Origin: a virus
Virus record (IMG/VR): IMGVR_UViG_3300032053_000224
Coordinates: 1 to 37,447 of that record
Direction: 5' to 3' (one strand)
DNA length: 37,447 bases
This document shows positions 37,238 to 37,447 of this stretch, piece by piece. A program made the translations under genes and the position numbers. The number at the start of each line of letters is the position of its first letter. Position 1 is the first letter of the stretch. The notes under the pieces are model-generated. The model had not been told where the DNA came from. It searched no databases and saw nothing but the letters and a program-made list of their open reading frames with translations.

Positions 37238-37315
37238 CCTGCCCTGTTAGGTTGCTCAGACCTTTGAATACTCCTTTACCAAAATTCAAGCGTTTTCAGA
37301 ACGCCACAGGGCAGG
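37238..37315 (-). ncRNA. Potential four-way-junction structured leader
   Basis: A perfect 10-bp stem, CCTGCCCTGT (37238-37247) with ACAGGGCAGG (37306-37315), encloses three hairpins: AGGT/ACCT (37249-37252, 37260-37263), TTGAAT/ATTCAA (37264-37269, 37284-37289) and GCGTT/AACGC (37290-37294, 37300-37304). Only one unpaired base lies at each of two junction borders. It is about 20 bases upstream of a gene start on the minus strand. The cloverleaf resembles a tRNA in outline, but arm and loop sizes do not fit. The strand is inferred from the operon. Confidence 0.5.
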
Positions 37316-37338
37316 TAGTGTAAAATAAAAAACAAATA

Positions 37339-37447
37339 TTATGATTCGACCGTTGGTGTCATATCTATGTGATAGATATTAATATTTAAATTTTTACATA
37401 TAGCTTTTACTACATCTTCCGTTGTCATTTCACTATTACATCTGTTG
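37339..37447 (-). CDS. C-terminal end of a gene cut by the right edge
   Basis: The last 35 codons of a minus-strand gene are present (NRCNSEMTTEDVVKAICKN, then IYHIDMTPTVES, stop at 37339-37341). The visible part is alpha/beta and small. It would be the first gene of this window in order of transcription. No family can be told. Confidence 0.45.
   Translation of the reverse strand, partial: NRCNSEMTTEDVVKAICKNLNINIYHIDMTPTVES

Noticed and set aside
37238-37315. tRNA gene suggested by the cloverleaf outline
   Set aside because: The middle arm has a 14-nt loop, the last arm a 5-nt loop, the acceptor-like stem is 10 bp and there is no CCA context. It does not fit tRNA rules on either strand.

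Overview
This window is a large part of a tailed double-stranded DNA bacteriophage genome (or prophage). It is AT-rich and densely packed. Almost every gene is on the minus strand and many stop and start codons overlap (ATGA, TAATG). AGGAGG- or GGGGG-type ribosome binding sites and sigma70-type promoters indicate a bacterial host, and one gene carries a bacterial lipobox. I cannot name the host. No integrase, repressor, reverse transcriptase, polymerase or tRNA is visible, so the lifestyle is undecided.

Transcription runs from high to low coordinates. The right end (37.4-28.6 kb) is the early, DNA-metabolism region. It holds small membrane proteins, a RecB/Cas4-like PD-(D/E)XK nuclease, a probable single-strand annealing protein, several tiny Cys-rich proteins, a winged-helix protein, an N6-adenine methyltransferase, an HNH nuclease, a lambda O-like initiator, a RusA-type Holliday junction resolvase and coiled-coil proteins. 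The initiator gene contains what looks like a complete modular origin: a DnaA-box cluster, three 12-bp AT-rich repeats and four tandem 22-bp palindromic iterons. Two short genes here appear broken by single-base frameshifts.

At 28.7-28.4 kb a consensus promoter pair, a small gene and a strong strand-specific terminator sit just ahead of the late genes, which suggests terminator-gated late expression. The late operon (28.4-0 kb) reads: small protein, TerS, TerL, two small genes, portal, two small genes, scaffold, N4-gp56-type major capsid protein, decoration and Ig-like proteins, small accessory proteins including a HExxH protein, a zinc-ribbon/Fn3-like virion protein, tail-tube-like proteins of the T7 gp11/gp12 kind, a homing endonuclease, a tail-tip protein, a T7-like internal (ejection) module, tail-fibre proteins and two small membrane proteins that are probably lysis-related. 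The ejection module is a Trp/Gln-rich protein, a GNAT-fold protein in the position of T7 gp13, a 488-aa protein and a 1334-aa protein with an ADP-ribosyltransferase-like segment. From portal to holin this order matches T7-type podoviruses, except that the terminase genes come first.

Only two convincing genes lie on the plus strand, both as isolated 'morons' inside the late operon. One is a transglutaminase-like lipoprotein at 10.2 kb that is apparently leaderless. The other is a membrane-anchored protein at 2.5 kb with a folded leader RNA. Both have promoters of the same form as the minus-strand promoter at 28.7 kb: TTGACA, 17-bp spacer, extended TGA, TATWTK. A 78-nt potential four-way-junction structure lies in the early region at 37.2-37.3 kb.
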